Of a DNA stretch of 64,000 nt, positions 53,080 to 62,613 are shown one piece after another. Source of the DNA: Streptomyces sp. RKND-216 (GTDB lineage Bacteria > Actinomycetota > Actinomycetes > Streptomycetales > Streptomycetaceae); contig NZ_SSBQ01000002.1 of NCBI RefSeq assembly GCF_004795255.1, forward strand, positions 2,358,001 to 2,422,000, given 5' to 3'. The position numbers and the translations under genes were made by a program. Each line of letters begins with the position of its first letter. Positions within the stretch are counted from its first letter, which is position 1. A model generated the notes under the pieces. The model made no database searches. It saw nothing but the letters and a program-made list of their open reading frames with translations, and was not told the origin of the DNA.

Positions 53080-54540
53080 ATGCTGTCGAAGCCGCCCCGC
53101 CGTACCGTACTGAGAGGAGCGGCCGCCGCGGCCGTCGTCGTCGGGTTCGACCCGGCCGGACGCGCCTGGGCCGTCGAAGGGGACGGCGGGCCCTTCGACG
53201 AAGTACCGCCGCTGGACGGCACGTTGCTCACCGACGACGCGTCCCGCGCCGCCGCGGCCGACGACTACGGCCACATCGTGCGCCGCACACCCGCCGCCGT
53301 CCTGCGCCCCGGCTCCGTGGACGACATCGTGGCCATGGTCCGCTACTGCCGCCGCCACGGCATCGACGTCGCGCCGCGCGGCCAGGGCCACACCACGTTC
53401 GGCCAGGCCCAGGTGAAGAACGGCCTCGTCATCGAGACCACGCCACTCGCCGGCATCGGCCCGGTACGGGACGGCCGGGTGACCGTCGGCGCGGGAGTGC
53501 GCTGGTCGACGCTCGCCAAGGCCACCCTCGAACACGGCCTCACCCCTCCGGTCTTCACCGACTACCTCGAACTCTCCGTCGGCGGCACGCTCTCCGTCGG
53601 CGGCATCGGCGGCCAGACCCACGCGCACGGCGCCCAGGTCGACACCGTCACCGAACTGGAGGTCGTCACCGGCGCCGGGGAGTACGTGCGCTGCTCCCCC
53701 GACCGGCGGCGCGACCTGTTCGACGCGGTACGCGCCGGCCTCGGCCAGTGCGCGATCGTCGTCGGCGCGACGCTGCAACTGGTCACCGCGCCGGAGACGG
53801 TGCGGCACTTCCTGCTGCCGTACGACGACCTGCACACCTTCCTGGCGGACCAGCGCCGGCTGGTCGAGGAACGCCGCTTCGCCTACGTGGAGGGACAGGT
53901 CTCCGCCGACGACACGGGTGCCTTCCGCACCTACGTGCTGGAGGCCACGGCGTACGGCCCGCCGGCGGGGCCCTCACCGGACGACGAACTGCTGCTGCGC
54001 GGCCTCCGCCACGACCCCGACGGGGCCACGGCCGAGACGCTGGACTACTACGCCTTCATCGACCGGCTGGGCCCGGTCGTCGAACAGCTCAAGGAAGCCG
54101 GGCTCTGGGACGACGCCCACCCGTGGCTCAACCTGCTGCTCCCCGGCGAGGAAGCGGAACGCCTCGCCGGAGGCATCCTCGCCGGCCTCACCCCGGCGGA
54201 CGTCGGCCCGGCGGGCGTCGTCCTGCTGTACCCCCTGCAGCGCGAGGAGCTGCGCACCCCGCTGCTGAAGATGCCGCGCGACCGCGTGCCGTACCTGCTC
54301 GCCGTGCTCCGCACCTGCCCGCCGGAGGACACCGCGACGGTCGACCGGCTGCTCGCCGCCAACCGCGACGCGTACGAGACGGTGCGCGACCGGGGCGGCA
54401 AGCAGTACCCCGTCGGCTCCGTCCCCTTCGGCCGCGACGACTGGCACGACCACTTCGGCCGCGCCTGGCCGTTCCTCGCGTCCGCACGCCGCCGCTACGA
54501 CCCGGACGGCATCCTCGTCCCCGGCCAGGGCATCTTCTGA
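53080..54540 (+). CDS. Tat-exported FAD-binding oxidoreductase, cytokinin-dehydrogenase-like
   Basis: 486 residues. A twin-arginine signal (PPRRTVLRG, then AAAAAVVVGF) suggests folded export. A PCMH-type FAD domain follows, with PRGQGHTTFGQAQ; His104 is at the place where plant cytokinin oxidases bind FAD covalently (GHS motif). The C-terminus has GGKQYPVGSVPFGRDDWHDH and ends YDPDGILVPGQGIF, the same order as the cytokinin-binding domain end of plant CKX enzymes. Predicted to oxidise an amine or alcohol outside the cell; the substrate is unproven. GAGAGGA precedes the ATG. Confidence 0.85.
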   Translation: MLSKPPRRTVLRGAAAAAVVVGFDPAGRAWAVEGDGGPFDEVPPLDGTLLTDDASRAAAADDYGHIVRRTPAAVLRPGSVDDIVAMVRYCRRHGIDVAPRGQGHTTFGQAQVKNGLVIETTPLAGIGPVRDGRVTVGAGVRWSTLAKATLEHGLTPPVFTDYLELSVGGTLSVGGIGGQTHAHGAQVDTVTELEVVTGAGEYVRCSPDRRRDLFDAVRAGLGQCAIVVGATLQLVTAPETVRHFLLPYDDLHTFLADQRRLVEERRFAYVEGQVSADDTGAFRTYVLEATAYGPPAGPSPDDELLLRGLRHDPDGATAETLDYYAFIDRLGPVVEQLKEAGLWDDAHPWLNLLLPGEEAERLAGGILAGLTPADVGPAGVVLLYPLQREELRTPLLKMPRDRVPYLLAVLRTCPPEDTATVDRLLAANRDAYETVRDRGGKQYPVGSVPFGRDDWHDHFGRAWPFLASARRRYDPDGILVPGQGIF

Positions 54541-54558
54541 CCCCGGTCCGCACGACGG

Positions 54559-54601
54559 CGGTGCGGGGTGCCGTCCCCCCTCCGGACGGCATCCCGCACC
54601 G
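54559..54601. terminator. Strong hairpin between convergent oxidoreductase and ABC permease genes
   Basis: 18-bp arms (54559-54576 and 54584-54601, one G-T pair) with a 7-nt loop in the 88-bp gap between convergent stops. A likely bidirectional terminator. Confidence 0.75.
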
Positions 54602-54628
54602 GGTCACGGCCGCCTCACGGCAGGCACC

Positions 54629-55588
54629 TCACGGCAACCGCCTCCGCAGCAGCCAGAACGCGGCCGCTGTCAGCCCCGCGGCCAGCCCCAGCACGATGCC
54701 GGTCTCCACCAGCTGCAACGGCCAGTAGTGCGACGGGGGGTGAACGGTCGCGAAGGCGTCCGCGTCGTACTGCCGCAGGCATTCGTTGCGGTCGAAGTCC
54801 GGTCGGTAGATCGCGGCGCACCGTTCGTGGGAGAAGCGCTCGCCGGAGGGCGTGATCCCACCGCTGTCGATGATCTGCGAGCGGCTGGGGATCTGGAGGA
54901 GTCGCGGAGGCGTGGCGGTGAGCAGCACCTTCGGCCAGAGATGGACGCGGTACACCGCGCCGAGAATCAAGGTCAGCCCTGTGGCTCCCACTGCGGCGGC
55001 GAGCGCGGGCAGCGTGCGGCGGAGCAGTAGGCCGGCGACGGCCCCGGTGGCCAGGGCCAGGAGGGCGTACGCGGTGCCGGTGGGTCCGGTGGCGAGGTAG
55101 GGGTTGTTGTCGTGCCACTCCGCAGCGAGGTCGGGCAGTCCGGCAAAGCGGATCAGGAGCGTCAGCGCAACCGTGCCCGTGACGAGGAGCAGGGCGGAAA
55201 ACGTCAGCTTTGCGGCAAGCCAGCGGAGCGGTGAAACCGACTGGGTCCAGGCCAGTGCGGCGGTGCCGTTCTCCATTTCCCGCCCGACGAGTGCGGCCCC
55301 GGCGAAGGCGGCGACGACCAGCGGCAACAAGGCGAGGCTGCCGTGGGCGAGGCCCATGAGGTAGCGGTACCGCTGCTCCGGGTCCACATCCCTCTCACAG
55401 AGGCGGCTGGTGCCCTCACAGTGTTCTGCCGCGGCGGCCAGCACGTCGGACCCGTAGTAGTGAAGAGAGACGAGCAGGGCGGCCGCGACCACCACGGCGC
55501 CAAGGTAGATCCCCGCGACCAGCCGGTGCGTAGTCAGCACCGACCAGCCGAGGCCGCGGGGGCGGAGCCCTCTGGGCAGGGCGGTCAT
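54629..55588 (-). CDS. ABC-2-type transporter permease
   Basis: 319 residues with six membrane helices (for example AGIYLGAVVVAAALLVSLHYY; LALLPLVVAAFAGAALVG; GIVLGLAAGLTAAAFWLL), a large extracytoplasmic loop between helices 5 and 6 with Cys residues (ERCAAIY, NECLRQY), and the motif GREMENGTAALAWTQSVSPLRW common to ABC-2 permeases of GntR-controlled operons. ATG overlaps the ATPase stop (ATGA). The substrate is unknown; drug or peptide export or membrane-stress defence is usual for this arrangement. Confidence 0.85.
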   Translation of the reverse strand: MTALPRGLRPRGLGWSVLTTHRLVAGIYLGAVVVAAALLVSLHYYGSDVLAAAAEHCEGTSRLCERDVDPEQRYRYLMGLAHGSLALLPLVVAAFAGAALVGREMENGTAALAWTQSVSPLRWLAAKLTFSALLLVTGTVALTLLIRFAGLPDLAAEWHDNNPYLATGPTGTAYALLALATGAVAGLLLRRTLPALAAAVGATGLTLILGAVYRVHLWPKVLLTATPPRLLQIPSRSQIIDSGGITPSGERFSHERCAAIYRPDFDRNECLRQYDADAFATVHPPSHYWPLQLVETGIVLGLAAGLTAAAFWLLRRRLP

Positions 55589-56484
55589 GCCGTGGCCTCT
55601 TGCGGCGCCGGCGCGGTGTCGGCGGTGAGCAGCGGCTCCGCCGCCGGGTTCCGCAGGTGCGCGAGGATCAGCTCCTCCAGCGTGGGCTGCTCGACCTGCC
55701 AGTCGCCGTCCAGGACACCGCGCGATCGCACGAGGGCCGTGCTGCCCCGGCCAGTGGGCCGCTGCTCCACGACGAGATGAGGACCGAAGTCGGGCCCCCG
55801 GCCCGTCAGCAGCACGTGGGCGGCGAGGAGGTCGTCGACCGGGCCGGCGAGGCGGACGCGGCCGCCGCCGAGCAGCAGCAGGTGGTCGCAGGCGTTCTCC
55901 AGTTCCGCGACCACGTGGGAGGACATGACGACCGTCGTGCCGTGATCGGTGGCCTCCGCGAGCAGGGCGCCCGCGAGTTCGTGGCGGGCGAGCGGGTCGA
56001 GGTCGGCCATCGGCTCGTCCAGCAGCATGAGTTCGGCCCGCTTGCCCACGGCCAGGGCGAGGGCGACCCGGGTGCGTTGTCCGCCGGAGAGGCGGCGGAT
56101 CCTCGCACCGGGTTCGAGTCCGCTCGCGTACGCGATCCGCTCGGCGGCCCCGGCGTCCCAGCGGCGGGAATTCAGCTCCGCGCCGAAGCGCAGCGTCTCG
56201 GCCACCGTCAACTGCGGGTGCAGCGGCTTGTTCTGCGCGACGTAGGCCACGCGCTCCCGCACGGCGGCCGGAGCGCCGCCGAGGACCCGTACGGTGCCCT
56301 CGGCCGGGCGCAGCAGCCCGGCGGCGAGCTTCAGCAATGTCGACTTGCCGGTGCCGTTCGGCCCGACGAGCGCGCAGATGCGTCCGGCGGGCAGCCGGAA
56401 CGAACAACCGTCCAGCACCATCCCCTTCCGGCTGTACCGCATCCCCAGCCCGGCCGCCTCCAGGGCGACCCCGTCCTGACTCAT
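55585..56484 (-). CDS. ABC transporter ATP-binding protein
   Basis: 299 residues. Walker A GPNGTGKST, Q-loop VAQNKPLHPQL, signature LSGGQRTRVALALA, Walker B LMLLDEPMADLDP and H-loop SSHVVAELE are all intact, so it should be an active ATPase. A C-terminal extension of ~85 residues follows the nucleotide domain. The ATG overlaps the GntR stop (ATGA) and the gene's stop overlaps the permease ATG, forming a three-gene operon. Confidence 0.93.
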   Translation of the reverse strand: MSQDGVALEAAGLGMRYSRKGMVLDGCSFRLPAGRICALVGPNGTGKSTLLKLAAGLLRPAEGTVRVLGGAPAAVRERVAYVAQNKPLHPQLTVAETLRFGAELNSRRWDAGAAERIAYASGLEPGARIRRLSGGQRTRVALALAVGKRAELMLLDEPMADLDPLARHELAGALLAEATDHGTTVVMSSHVVAELENACDHLLLLGGGRVRLAGPVDDLLAAHVLLTGRGPDFGPHLVVEQRPTGRGSTALVRSRGVLDGDWQVEQPTLEELILAHLRNPAAEPLLTADTAPAPQEATA

Positions 56485-56867
56485 CCGTCCTCCTCGGGAA
56501 ACTCCCGGTCCAGTACGGCCGCGAAGAGCGCGGCCACGTCCTCTCGTTCGAGTCCGGCGCGCCGGGCTCGTCGCGTCCAGTCGGCCAGCTCCACGGCGTA
56601 CGGGGAGTCGGCAGGCGCGCTGCCGAGGGACCTCCGCACGAACGTGCCGAGTCCGCGCCGGGCCTCGACCAGCCCTTCGCGCTCCAGCTCGCGGTACGCC
56701 TTGAGCACCGTGTTCGGGTTCAACGCCGTAGCCTCGACGACCTCCCGCGCGGTCGGCAGCTTGTCGCCGGGCTCCAGGAGGCCCAGCCGCAGCGCCTGCT
56801 GCACCTGCCGCACGATCTGCACGTACGTGGCGACGCCGCTGCGCCGGTCGATCCGGAACTCGACCAC
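56481..56867 (-). CDS. GntR-family regulator, YtrA subfamily
   Basis: 128 residues from GTG 56867. The N-terminal winged helix-turn-helix is clear (VQQALRLGLLEPGDKLPTAR, then EVVEATALNPNTVLKAYREL), followed by a short dimerisation tail, the size typical of YtrA-type repressors that control ABC exporter operons. It is the first gene of the operon and begins 4 bp from a large inverted repeat that contains its likely operator and ribosome-binding site, so autoregulation is expected. Confidence 0.9.
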   Translation of the reverse strand: MVEFRIDRRSGVATYVQIVRQVQQALRLGLLEPGDKLPTAREVVEATALNPNTVLKAYRELEREGLVEARRGLGTFVRRSLGSAPADSPYAVELADWTRRARRAGLEREDVAALFAAVLDREFPEEDG

Positions 56868-56871
56868 GCCA

Positions 56872-56911
56872 GCACCACCCTTTCACTAATTAAGTAGTGA
56901 AAGGGTGGTGC
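56872..56911. promoter_or_regulatory. 40-bp perfect inverted repeat, operator candidate for the GntR/ABC operon
   Basis: Two perfect 17-bp arms (56872-56888 and 56895-56911) flank the 6-bp AT-rich spacer ATTAAG. The inner part, TTTCACTA...TAGTGAAA, is the kind of AT-rich dyad bound by YtrA-type repressors. Read on the minus strand, the proximal arm also contains AAAGGG, the likely ribosome-binding site of the GntR gene, so an RNA hairpin could also limit translation. Confidence 0.7.
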
Positions 56912-56936
56912 ACGAGGGCACCGCTGTCAACTTCCG

Positions 56937-57311
56937 TTGTGGAAGGGAACCCACGACCGGCGCCCCACGTCCCGGACCCCGTGGGAGGAGACAGCTCGGA
57001 CCAGGCGGTGCTCGGATGCCTCGGCACGCGCGCCGGTACGGCTGCGGGCGGGGGCGTGGCAGCTCTCCGACGCCGCGCGCCGGTACTGCGGCTCCTACCC
57101 GGAGCACGGCTGGCGGGGCCTGCACCCCGGAGGGCCGGCGCTGCCCGCGTCCCTGGTCGCCGGGGCGCAGGTCCTGGTCCTCCTGGCGCTGCGGGGCGCG
57201 ACATCGGCGCACGCACGGGCCGGGCGGGCCGTGGGCGGGGCCGGGCAGCGCGCGGCGGCGCTCAGCGCTGGGCGCGCAGCAGCTTCGCGGCCTCGACGGC
57301 CCAGTAGGTGA
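56937..57311 (+). other. Possible small ORF or gene remnant upstream of hemB's 3' end
   Basis: A reading frame of up to 124 residues opens at a TTG and overlaps the last 50 bp of hemB on the opposite strand. From about 57035 on, nearly every codon ends in G or C, as in real genes here (segment RLRAGAWQLSDAARRYCGSY, then a hydrophobic LPASLVAGAQVLVLLALRG). There is no ATG or GTG with a ribosome-binding site, and the first third is poor. It may be a decayed gene; no family recognised. Confidence 0.3.
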
Positions 57312-58281
57312 GGATCACACCCGCGCCGGCGCGGGTGAAGGACGTCAGCGTCTCCAGGATCGCCGCGTCGCGGTCGATCCAGCCCTTCTCCGCAGCGGCC
57401 TCGACCATCGCGTACTCGCCGGAGATCTGGTACACGCCCACCGGAACGTCCGCGCTCTCGGCAAAGTCGCGAAGAATGTCCAGGTAGGGCAGGCCCGGTT
57501 TGACCATCACCATGTCGGCGCCCTCGGCGAGGTCCAGGGACAACTCGCGTCGCGCCTCGCGGGCGTTGCCCGCCGGATCCTGCTGGTAGGTCTTCCGGTC
57601 GCCCTTCAGCGAGGAGTCCACGGCCTCCCGGAAGGGCCCGTAGAACGCGGAGGAGTACTTCGCCGTGTAGGCGAAGAGCGCCACGTCCGTGTGCCCGGCC
57701 GCGTCCAGCGCAGCGCGGGCGTGACCGACCTGGCCGTCCATCATGCCGCTCGGCCCGAGCATGTGGGCGCCCGCGTCGGCCTGCACGCGGGCCATCTCGG
57801 CGTACCGCTCCAGCGTCGCGTCGTTGTCCACCCGGCCCTGCGCGTCGAGGACGCCGCAGTGCCCGTGGTCGGTGAACTCGTCCAGGCACAGGTCGGACAT
57901 CAGGACCAGGTCGTCGCCGACCTCGGAGCGGACGTCCCGCAGCGCCTGCTGGAGAATGCCGTCCGGGTCGGTGCCCTGCGAGCCGACCGCATCCTTGACC
58001 AGCGGAACGCCGAACAGCATCAGCCCGCCGACGCCGGCCTCGACGGCCTCCACGGCGGCCTTCCGCAGGGTGTCCCGCGTGTGCTGGACGACGCCCGGCA
58101 TCGAGGAGACCGGGACCGGCTCGCTGATGCCCTCCCGCACGAAGGCGGGCAGGATCAGGTCGGACGGCCGGGTGCGGTGCTCCGCGACCATGCGGCGCAG
58201 GGCCGGTGTGGTGCGGAGCCGCCGCGGCCGGGCGGCGGGGAAGGCGCCGTGGCCGGACGGCGTGCGGTGCGAAGCGTTCAC
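57262..58281 (-). CDS. hemB: Delta-aminolevulinic acid dehydratase (porphobilinogen synthase)
   Basis: 339 residues. Condenses two 5-aminolevulinate molecules to porphobilinogen. The two active-site lysines are visible in [16 protein letters not shown] and [12 protein letters not shown], and the metal region reads [20 protein letters not shown] 58281 overlaps the stop of the hemD-type gene (GTGA), so it is the last gene of the rex-hemA-hemC-hemD-hemB operon. Confidence 0.94.
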   Translation of the reverse strand: MNASHRTPSGHGAFPAARPRRLRTTPALRRMVAEHRTRPSDLILPAFVREGISEPVPVSSMPGVVQHTRDTLRKAAVEAVEAGVGGLMLFGVPLVKDAVGSQGTDPDGILQQALRDVRSEVGDDLVLMSDLCLDEFTDHGHCGVLDAQGRVDNDATLERYAEMARVQADAGAHMLGPSGMMDGQVGHARAALDAAGHTDVALFAYTAKYSSAFYGPFREAVDSSLKGDRKTYQQDPAGNAREARRELSLDLAEGADMVMVKPGLPYLDILRDFAESADVPVGVYQISGEYAMVEAAAEKGWIDRDAAILETLTSFTRAGAGVILTYWAVEAAKLLRAQR

Positions 58282-60032
58282 GAGGTGCGAGCCCTTCTTC
58301 GCTGCGGCCGCTTCTCGCTGGGCCGCTTCACGGGGTCGCCCGCCTCGATCTGCGCGGCCCGGCGCTGCGCGCCGAAGTCCGCCAGCGCCTCGGCGAGCTT
58401 GTGGACCGACGGCTCGGGCGACAGGACGTCCACACGCAGCCCGTGCTCCTCGGCGGTCTTCGCCGTGGCGGGGCCGATGCAGGCGATCACGGTGACGTTG
58501 TGCGGCTTGCCCGCGATGCCGACCAGGTTCCGGACAGTGGAGGACGAGGTGAAGAGCACCGCGTCGAACCCGCCGCCCTTGATCGCCTCACGAGTGGTGG
58601 CCGGCGGCGGCGAGGCGCGCACCGTGCGGTACGCGGTCACGTCGTCGACCTCCCAGCCGAGTTCGATCAGCCCGGCGACGAGCGTCTCGGTGGCGATATC
58701 GGCACGCGGCAGGAAGACGCGGTCGATCGGGTCGAACACCGGGTCGTACGGCGGCCAGTCCTCCAGCAGCCCGGCGGCGGACTGCTCGCCGCTGGGCACC
58801 AGGTCCGGCTTCACGCCGAAGTCGACCAGCGCCTTGGCGGTCTGCTCGCCGACGGCGGCGACCTTGATCCCGGCGAAGGCCCGCGCGTCCAGCCCGTACT
58901 CCTCGAACTTCTCCCGCACCGCCTTCACGGCGTTGAAGGAGGTGAACGCGATCCACTCGTACCGGCCGGTGACCAGGCCCTTCACGGCCCGCTCCATCTG
59001 CTGCGGGGTGCGCGGCGGCTCCACGGCGATGGTCGGCACCTCGGCGGGCACCGCGCCGTACGAACGGAGCTGGTCGGAGAGCGAGGCGGCCTGCTCCTTG
59101 GTGCGCGGCACCAGGACCTGCCAGCCGAACAGCGGCTTGGACTCGAACCAGGCCAGCCGGTCCCGCTGCGCGGGCGCGCTGCGCTCGCCGACCACGGCTA
59201 TCACCGGCTGCGCGCCGTCCGCCGCGGGCAGCACCTTCGCCGACTTCAGGGTCTGCTGGAGGGTGCCAAGGGTGGCACTCCAGGTGCGCTGACGGGTGGT
59301 GGTGCCGGCGATGGTCACCGAGACCGGGGTGTCCGGCTTGCGCCCGGCGGCGACGAGTTCGCCGGCGGTGCCGGTCACCGTCTCCAGAGTGCTGGAGACG
59401 ACCACGGTGGAATCGCTGGAGCCGAGCTCGGTCCAGCATCTCGCGTCGGCGGTCGCCGCGTCGACGAACCGCACGTCGGCGCCGTGCTCGTCGCGCAGCG
59501 GCACACCGGCGTAGGCGGGCACGCCGACCGCGTTAGCGATGCCCGGCACCACCTCGAAGGTGATGCCCTCGTCGGCGCAGGCGAGCATCTCCCGGGCGGC
59601 GTCGGCGTCCAGCCCCGGGTCACCCGCGACGGCACGTACGACCCGCTTGCCGCTGCGTGCGGCCGCCATGACAACATGTGCCCAATCGCCTGCGCTGTCG
59701 GGGGAGTTGGGACCCTCGTGTGTCCCGGAACCGTCGTCCACCGCGCGCAGCGGGGTGTCCACGCCTGCCCGCGCATGGGTGCGCACGATGTCGTGCACCT
59801 GCGGGTCGGCGACGAGCACGTCGGCGTGCGACAGCGCCTCGACGGCGCGCAGCGTGAGCAGTCCCGGGTCCCCGGGGCCGGCACCGAGGAAGGTGACGTG
59901 CCCGTGGGCTCCGTACAGGTGCGGGGCCGCTGCGGGAGCGACGGCCTGGGCGGGCGCCGGTGCGGCGGCCGCCGCGGTGGTCGGCGACGCCGTGCTGCGG
60001 TCGGCCGGCGTCTTGGCGGTGGTGGGGCTCAA
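58278..60032 (-). CDS. hemD: Fused uroporphyrinogen-III methyltransferase-like / uroporphyrinogen-III synthase
   Basis: 584 residues from a TTG start that overlaps the hemC stop (TTGA); GGGGGAG lies 8 bp upstream. Residues ~45-300 form a tetrapyrrole-methylase fold ([39 protein letters not shown]), but the usual GGDPFVFGR segment is replaced by [10 protein letters not shown], so methyltransferase activity is uncertain. The C-terminal half is HemD-type ([46 protein letters not shown]), which closes hydroxymethylbilane to uroporphyrinogen III. A long Ala/Pro-rich N-terminal leader is present. Confidence 0.88.
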   Translation of the reverse strand: MSPTTAKTPADRSTASPTTAAAAAPAPAQAVAPAAAPHLYGAHGHVTFLGAGPGDPGLLTLRAVEALSHADVLVADPQVHDIVRTHARAGVDTPLRAVDDGSGTHEGPNSPDSAGDWAHVVMAAARSGKRVVRAVAGDPGLDADAAREMLACADEGITFEVVPGIANAVGVPAYAGVPLRDEHGADVRFVDAATADARCWTELGSSDSTVVVSSTLETVTGTAGELVAAGRKPDTPVSVTIAGTTTRQRTWSATLGTLQQTLKSAKVLPAADGAQPVIAVVGERSAPAQRDRLAWFESKPLFGWQVLVPRTKEQAASLSDQLRSYGAVPAEVPTIAVEPPRTPQQMERAVKGLVTGRYEWIAFTSFNAVKAVREKFEEYGLDARAFAGIKVAAVGEQTAKALVDFGVKPDLVPSGEQSAAGLLEDWPPYDPVFDPIDRVFLPRADIATETLVAGLIELGWEVDDVTAYRTVRASPPPATTREAIKGGGFDAVLFTSSSTVRNLVGIAGKPHNVTVIACIGPATAKTAEEHGLRVDVLSPEPSVHKLAEALADFGAQRRAAQIEAGDPVKRPSEKRPQRRRARTS

Positions 60033-61069
60033 AGTGCTCGCTCCCCCATCAGACCGGCCGCACCCTTGGCGAGCATCTCGTCGGCGAGTCGGCGCCCCAT
60101 CCTCTGCGGGGTCGCTCTGTCGTCGGCGGACGCCGGTGCGGGACCGGTGGTGGACAGCTGCACCAGCGTCTTGCCGTCGGTGGTGCCGACGACGCCACGC
60201 AGGCGCATTTCGGTGACGGTCCGCCCGTCGCCCGGAAGGTCCGCGAGCGCCCCGACGGGTGCGCTGCAGCCGGCCTCCAGGGCGGCGAGCAGGGTGCGCT
60301 CGGCGGTCACGGCGGCCCGCGTGTGCGGGTCGTCGAGCTCGACGAGCTGCGCGGCGAGGAGTACGTCGGTCGCGACGCACTCGACGGCCAGTGCCCCCTG
60401 GCCGGGGGCGGGAAGTACGGTGTCCGGGGAGAGCAGTTCGGTGACCTCGTCGGCCCGTCCGACCCGGTTCAGCCCCGCGGCGGCGAGCACGACCGCGTCG
60501 AGCTCGCCCGAGCGCACGTACCCGATCCGCGTGTCGATATTCCCCCGGATCGGCACCGTTTCGATCACGACGCCCAGCGCCCGCGCCCAGGCCTCCAGCT
60601 GCGCCATGCGGCGCGGCGATCCGGTGCCGATGCGCGCCGGGCGGCCCGCGCGCTCGCCGCTGCGGGCGAGCTGCTCGAAGTCAAGGCCGTCGCGGGCGAT
60701 GAGCGCGTCGCGCGGGTCCTCGCGAACCGGGATGGCCGCCAGGTGCAGCTCCTCGGGCTGGCTGGTGGGCAGGTCCTTCAGCGAGTGGACGGCGAAGTCG
60801 ATCTCGCCGCGCAGCAGCGCGTCGCGCAGCGCGGTGACGAACACGCCGGTACCGCCGATCTGCGCCAGGTGTTCACGGCTGGTGTCGCCGTAGGTGGTGA
60901 TCTGCACCAGTTCGACCGGGCGGCCGGTGAGCCGGCGCACGGCCTCCGCGACCTGCTCGGACTGGGCCATCGCCAGCTTGCTGCGACGGGTGCCCAGCCG
61001 GAGGGCGCCGGCGTCGAGGCCGGCGTCCGGGCCGGTGCCGGGGCCGCCGTGGGTGGGGCCGGTGCTCAT
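60029..61069 (-). CDS. hemC: Hydroxymethylbilane synthase (porphobilinogen deaminase)
   Basis: 346 residues. Polymerises four porphobilinogens. Family sequences: LRLGTRRSKLAMAQSEQVAE, VHSLKDLPT, GSPRRMAQLEA, APGQGALAVE, and the dipyrromethane-cofactor Cys in LEAGCSAPVGA. The ATG overlaps the hemA stop (ATGA), and its own stop overlaps the TTG of the next gene. Confidence 0.94.
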   Translation of the reverse strand: MSTGPTHGGPGTGPDAGLDAGALRLGTRRSKLAMAQSEQVAEAVRRLTGRPVELVQITTYGDTSREHLAQIGGTGVFVTALRDALLRGEIDFAVHSLKDLPTSQPEELHLAAIPVREDPRDALIARDGLDFEQLARSGERAGRPARIGTGSPRRMAQLEAWARALGVVIETVPIRGNIDTRIGYVRSGELDAVVLAAAGLNRVGRADEVTELLSPDTVLPAPGQGALAVECVATDVLLAAQLVELDDPHTRAAVTAERTLLAALEAGCSAPVGALADLPGDGRTVTEMRLRGVVGTTDGKTLVQLSTTGPAPASADDRATPQRMGRRLADEMLAKGAAGLMGERAL

Positions 61070-62613
61070 TGCCGCTCCTGTTCCGGGTTGCTGACCGCGG
61101 CGACGGCCTGCGGGTCGAGGTCGAAGAGCTCGCGAAGGGCGTCGGCGTACCCGGCGCCGCCAGGCTCGCCGGCGAGCTGCTTGACCCGTACGGTCGGCGC
61201 GTGCAGGAGCTTGTCCACGACACGCCGGACGGTCTGGGTGATCTCTGCGCGCTGCTTGTCGTCGAGACCCGGGAGCCTGCCGTCGAGGCGCGTCATCTCG
61301 GCGGCGACCACGTCGGAGGCCATGGCGCGCAGCGCGACGACCGTGGGGGTGATGACGGCGGCCCGCTGGGCGGCGCCGAAGGCGGCGACCTCCTCGGCGA
61401 CGATGCCGCGCGCGGCATCGACGTCGGAGGCCATGGGGGCGTCGGCGGCGGCCTCGGCCAGCGATTCGATGTCGACCAGGCGCACGTCGTCGAGCCGGTG
61501 CACGGCCGCGTCCACGTCCCGCGGCATGGCGAGGTCCAGCACTCCGACGATCCGCCGCCCACCCGGGCCTGGGCCGGCGTCCCCGGCCGCCGCACCGTGC
61601 GCGGCGTCCCGTGCCCCGTCGCGCGCGGCGAGCGCGGCGCGGACATCGTCGGCCGTCAGCACGATCCCGGTCGCACCGGTGCAGGACACCACGATGTCGG
61701 CGTACGGCAGCTCCGCGTGGATCTCCTCCACGGCCACGGCCCGCGCGGCGAAGCGGCGGGGTGGGGCGTCGCCTGCGTAATCTCCGGTGCCACCGGCCTC
61801 CGCTTCGGTACACAGCCCGCGGCCGGAAGCCTCCGCCCCCACGGACGGGCCCGCGCCGAGGGACCCGGGCTGCACGTCCGCGAGCCCGGCGAAGCCGTAC
61901 TCGTCGGCGAGGCTCGCAGCGAGGCGCTGCGCGCGGGACACGGTGCGGTTGACGATCACCAGTTCGGTGACACCACAGCGCGCGAGCGTGGTCGCGGCCA
62001 GCGAGGACATCGAGCCCGCGCCGATCACCAGCGCGCGCCGGCCGGCGATCCAGCGGGCCACGTCGTCCTCCGCCCCGGATGCCGCCAGCGAGACGAGCGT
62101 CTCCAGGCCGAAGGTGACCAGGGACTGTCCCGCCCGGTCGATGCCGGTCTCGGTGTGGGCGCGCTTGCCCACCCGCAGCGCCTGCTGGAAAAGGTCGTTG
62201 AGCAGCCGCCCGGCGGTGTGCTCGTCCTGCGCGACGGCGAGGGCGTCCTTGATCTGGCCGAGGACCTGGCCCTCGCCGACGACCATCGAGTCCAGCCCGC
62301 ACGCCACCGAGAACAGGTGGTGCACGGCACGGTCCTCGTAGTGCACGTACAGATAGGGCGTCAGCTCGTCCAGCGCGACGCCGCTGTGCCGGGCCAGCAT
62401 GGTGGACAGTTCGGCGACACCGGCGTGGAACTTGTCGACGTCCGCGTACAGCTCCAGCCGGTTGCACGTGGCGAGCACCGCCGCCTCGGCGGCGGGCTCG
62501 GTGCCGACCGTGTCGTGCAGCAACTTGCCGCGCGTAGACGCCTCGAGCGCGACACGCTCGAGGACGCTGACCGGGGCGCTGCGGTGACTCAGCCCGACGA
62601 CGAGGAGACTCAT
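61066..62613 (-). CDS. hemA: Glutamyl-tRNA reductase
   Basis: 515 residues. First enzyme of C5-pathway haem synthesis, reducing glutamyl-tRNA to glutamate-1-semialdehyde. The catalytic Cys50 is in LATCNRLELY; HRSAPVSVLERVAL, GEGQVLGQIKDA and the NADPH-binding GAGSMSS follow. It is longer than most HemA proteins through inserted Gly/Ala/Asp-rich loops (about residues 235-265 and 300-325). The ATG overlaps the rex stop (ATGA), placing it under Rex control. Confidence 0.94.
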   Translation of the reverse strand: MSLLVVGLSHRSAPVSVLERVALEASTRGKLLHDTVGTEPAAEAAVLATCNRLELYADVDKFHAGVAELSTMLARHSGVALDELTPYLYVHYEDRAVHHLFSVACGLDSMVVGEGQVLGQIKDALAVAQDEHTAGRLLNDLFQQALRVGKRAHTETGIDRAGQSLVTFGLETLVSLAASGAEDDVARWIAGRRALVIGAGSMSSLAATTLARCGVTELVIVNRTVSRAQRLAASLADEYGFAGLADVQPGSLGAGPSVGAEASGRGLCTEAEAGGTGDYAGDAPPRRFAARAVAVEEIHAELPYADIVVSCTGATGIVLTADDVRAALAARDGARDAAHGAAAGDAGPGPGGRRIVGVLDLAMPRDVDAAVHRLDDVRLVDIESLAEAAADAPMASDVDAARGIVAEEVAAFGAAQRAAVITPTVVALRAMASDVVAAEMTRLDGRLPGLDDKQRAEITQTVRRVVDKLLHAPTVRVKQLAGEPGGAGYADALRELFDLDPQAVAAVSNPEQERQ

